In this document: positions 14,798 through 15,465 of the stretch, one piece after another
Numbering within the stretch: the first letter of the stretch is position 1
Layout of the letters: each line of letters starts with the position of its first letter
Source: Campylobacterota bacterium
Lineage (GTDB): Bacteria; Campylobacterota; Campylobacteria; Campylobacterales; Sulfurovaceae
NCBI GenBank assembly: GCA_030595845.1
Contig: JAUVCL010000029.1
Location: forward strand, 1-15,465
Direction: 5' to 3'
Length of the DNA: 15,465 bases
Position numbers and translations under genes: made by a program
Notes under the pieces: generated by a model
What the model was told of the DNA's origin: nothing
The model's input: the letters and a program-made list of their open reading frames with translations, nothing else
Database searches by the model: none

Positions 14798-14822
14798 TAG
14801 ACATCCTTAAAAAATGTTCTGC

Positions 14823-14831
14823 TATTATACT
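14823..14831. promoter_or_regulatory. Overlapping divergent -10 boxes for RNase T2 and CitE-like genes
   Basis: The minus strand reads TATAAT at 14829-14824, which would start the RNase T2 message near 14817, just before its AAGGA site. The plus strand reads TGC-TATTAT (14820-14828), an extended -10 whose +1 would fall at about 14835, on the ATG of the plus-strand gene. No ribosome site precedes that ATG, consistent with a leaderless message. The whole gap is 36 bp, so the two promoters must share it. Confidence 0.45.
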
Positions 14832-14833
14832 CT

Positions 14834-15465
14834 ATGATATTTAATACACTAGACACACTTCCATCAGATTATGGGGAGAAAAGACACCCTAAGGGCATTT
14901 CCTCTCAAGTTCAGGGCAAAGCACCTTGTTCTCACTCCCGTAAGCGAAGTAATATGATGCTTAACCCTCTCAACCTCAAGCATCTCAACCGCATGGATGA
15001 GAGTGAAGCAGATATGATCACTCTTAACCTTGAAGATGCCATTGCGCCAAGCCGTAAAAAAGAAGCACTGCGAAACATAGCACTTTTTCTTTCCCATATG
15101 GAACATTCCAATAGTTTTATCATCGTAAGAACAAATCCTTTAAATGAAGGTGGAGCAGAAGAGATAGCTTTTTTAAATGATCTTTCTTTTGATGCTATAC
15201 GTGTGGCTAAAGTAAAAAACCAAACAGAGATAGCACAAGCACTTACCCTACTTTCAAATGATAAAGAACTGCATATCTCTTTAGAGACAAAAGAGGCATT
15301 TGAAGATCTAAGTCGATTACGTATAGATAAGCGTCTTACCACCGCCAACCTAGGGATACTTGATCTGCTTACTTCTCTTGGGTTACCCCAGTCACTGGTA
15401 AATCTGAATAATCCTACCATAGACTACATTCTCTCCAAGTTCCTGGTCGATGCCAAAACAGCCGG
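14834..15465 (+). CDS. HpcH/HpaI (CitE-like) aldolase/lyase family protein, C-terminus beyond the window
   Basis: The frame is open from ATG 14834 to the right edge, giving 210 codons. After a 37-residue N-terminal stretch the typical start of the family appears at KRSNMMLNPLNLKH, followed by the first barrel strands ADMITLNLEDAIAPSR (LEDA at 66-69) and FIIVRTNPL (R99). The metal-binding glutamate lies in HISLETKEAF (E151), and LGILDLLTSLGLP holds the expected later Asp (D177). Family members cleave or form carbon-carbon bonds in beta-hydroxy-acyl-CoA or oxo-acid substrates on a TIM barrel. The substrate cannot be read here, and citrate lyase partner genes are not in view. If the true start is the ATG near 14957, the extension would be untranslated, but the upstream frame is open and reads like protein. 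Confidence 0.75.
   Translation, partial: MIFNTLDTLPSDYGEKRHPKGISSQVQGKAPCSHSRKRSNMMLNPLNLKHLNRMDESEADMITLNLEDAIAPSRKKEALRNIALFLSHMEHSNSFIIVRTNPLNEGGAEEIAFLNDLSFDAIRVAKVKNQTEIAQALTLLSNDKELHISLETKEAFEDLSRLRIDKRLTTANLGILDLLTSLGLPQSLVNLNNPTIDYILSKFLVDAKTA

Noticed and set aside
14932..15420. Minus-strand open frame of 162 codons at the right edge
   Set aside because: It is a Ser/Arg-rich shadow of the HpcH/HpaI-family gene on the plus strand, which shows clear family motifs.
1..15465. CRISPR array, tRNA, rRNA or insertion sequence
   Set aside because: No regularly spaced direct repeats, RNA-gene cores or transposase motifs were seen; the only repeats are the two palindromic element types listed.

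Overview
The window looks like a low-GC chromosome segment of a Campylobacterota (epsilonproteobacterial) species of the Sulfurovum/Sulfurimonas type. This rests on the AT-rich coding style, tight operons, weak -35 boxes and the gene families present; it is inference from recall, not a database result.

Region 1 (about 1-9600, all minus strand) is one long, almost gapless gene array read from right to left. It holds two half-length PqiA-like membrane proteins, PqiB (three MCE domains), PqiC (lipoprotein), two MMPL/RND exporters of the HAE3 type, a secreted LolA-like lipoprotein-sorting protein, and the start of a secreted protein that is probably an outer-membrane beta-barrel cut by the window edge. 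The parts span inner membrane, periplasm and outer membrane, as expected of a lipid or hydrophobe trafficking route. The gaps hold two apparent gene scars. One (6039-6135) begins like an ACP phosphodiesterase (AcpH/DUF479). The other (3587-3735) carries the two ends of a flavodoxin-fold NAD(P)H oxidoreductase. A 65-bp double-hairpin repeat separates the second RND gene from the LolA-like gene.

A second palindromic repeat occurs twice inside coding sequence: at about 29-80 in the barrel gene and about 2910-2967 in the 806-residue RND gene. Both copies are read in the same frame and encode the same acidic, serine-rich linker. I consider this the most interesting signal in the window.

Region 2 (9601-10329, plus) is a divergently transcribed, N-terminally short diacylglycerol/sphingosine-kinase-like protein. 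The shared promoter region contains a perfect palindrome, TATAATTATA, that supplies a -10 box on each strand and would make the pqiA transcript nearly leaderless.

Region 3 (10347-12436, minus) is a two-gene signalling operon. A PhnD-like periplasmic binding protein overlaps by 4 bp a membrane diguanylate cyclase (HAMP plus GGEEY with an intact I-site).

Region 4 (12544-14797, minus) is a secreted RNase T2 with an N-terminal extension. It overlaps by 8 bp a PIF1/RecD-like SF1B helicase.

Region 5 (14834 to the right edge, plus) is the first 210 codons of a HpcH/HpaI (CitE-like) aldolase/lyase, divergent from the RNase T2 gene.

No rRNA, tRNA, CRISPR array, insertion sequence or prophage gene was recognised. 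No gene-free stretch exceeds 300 bases.
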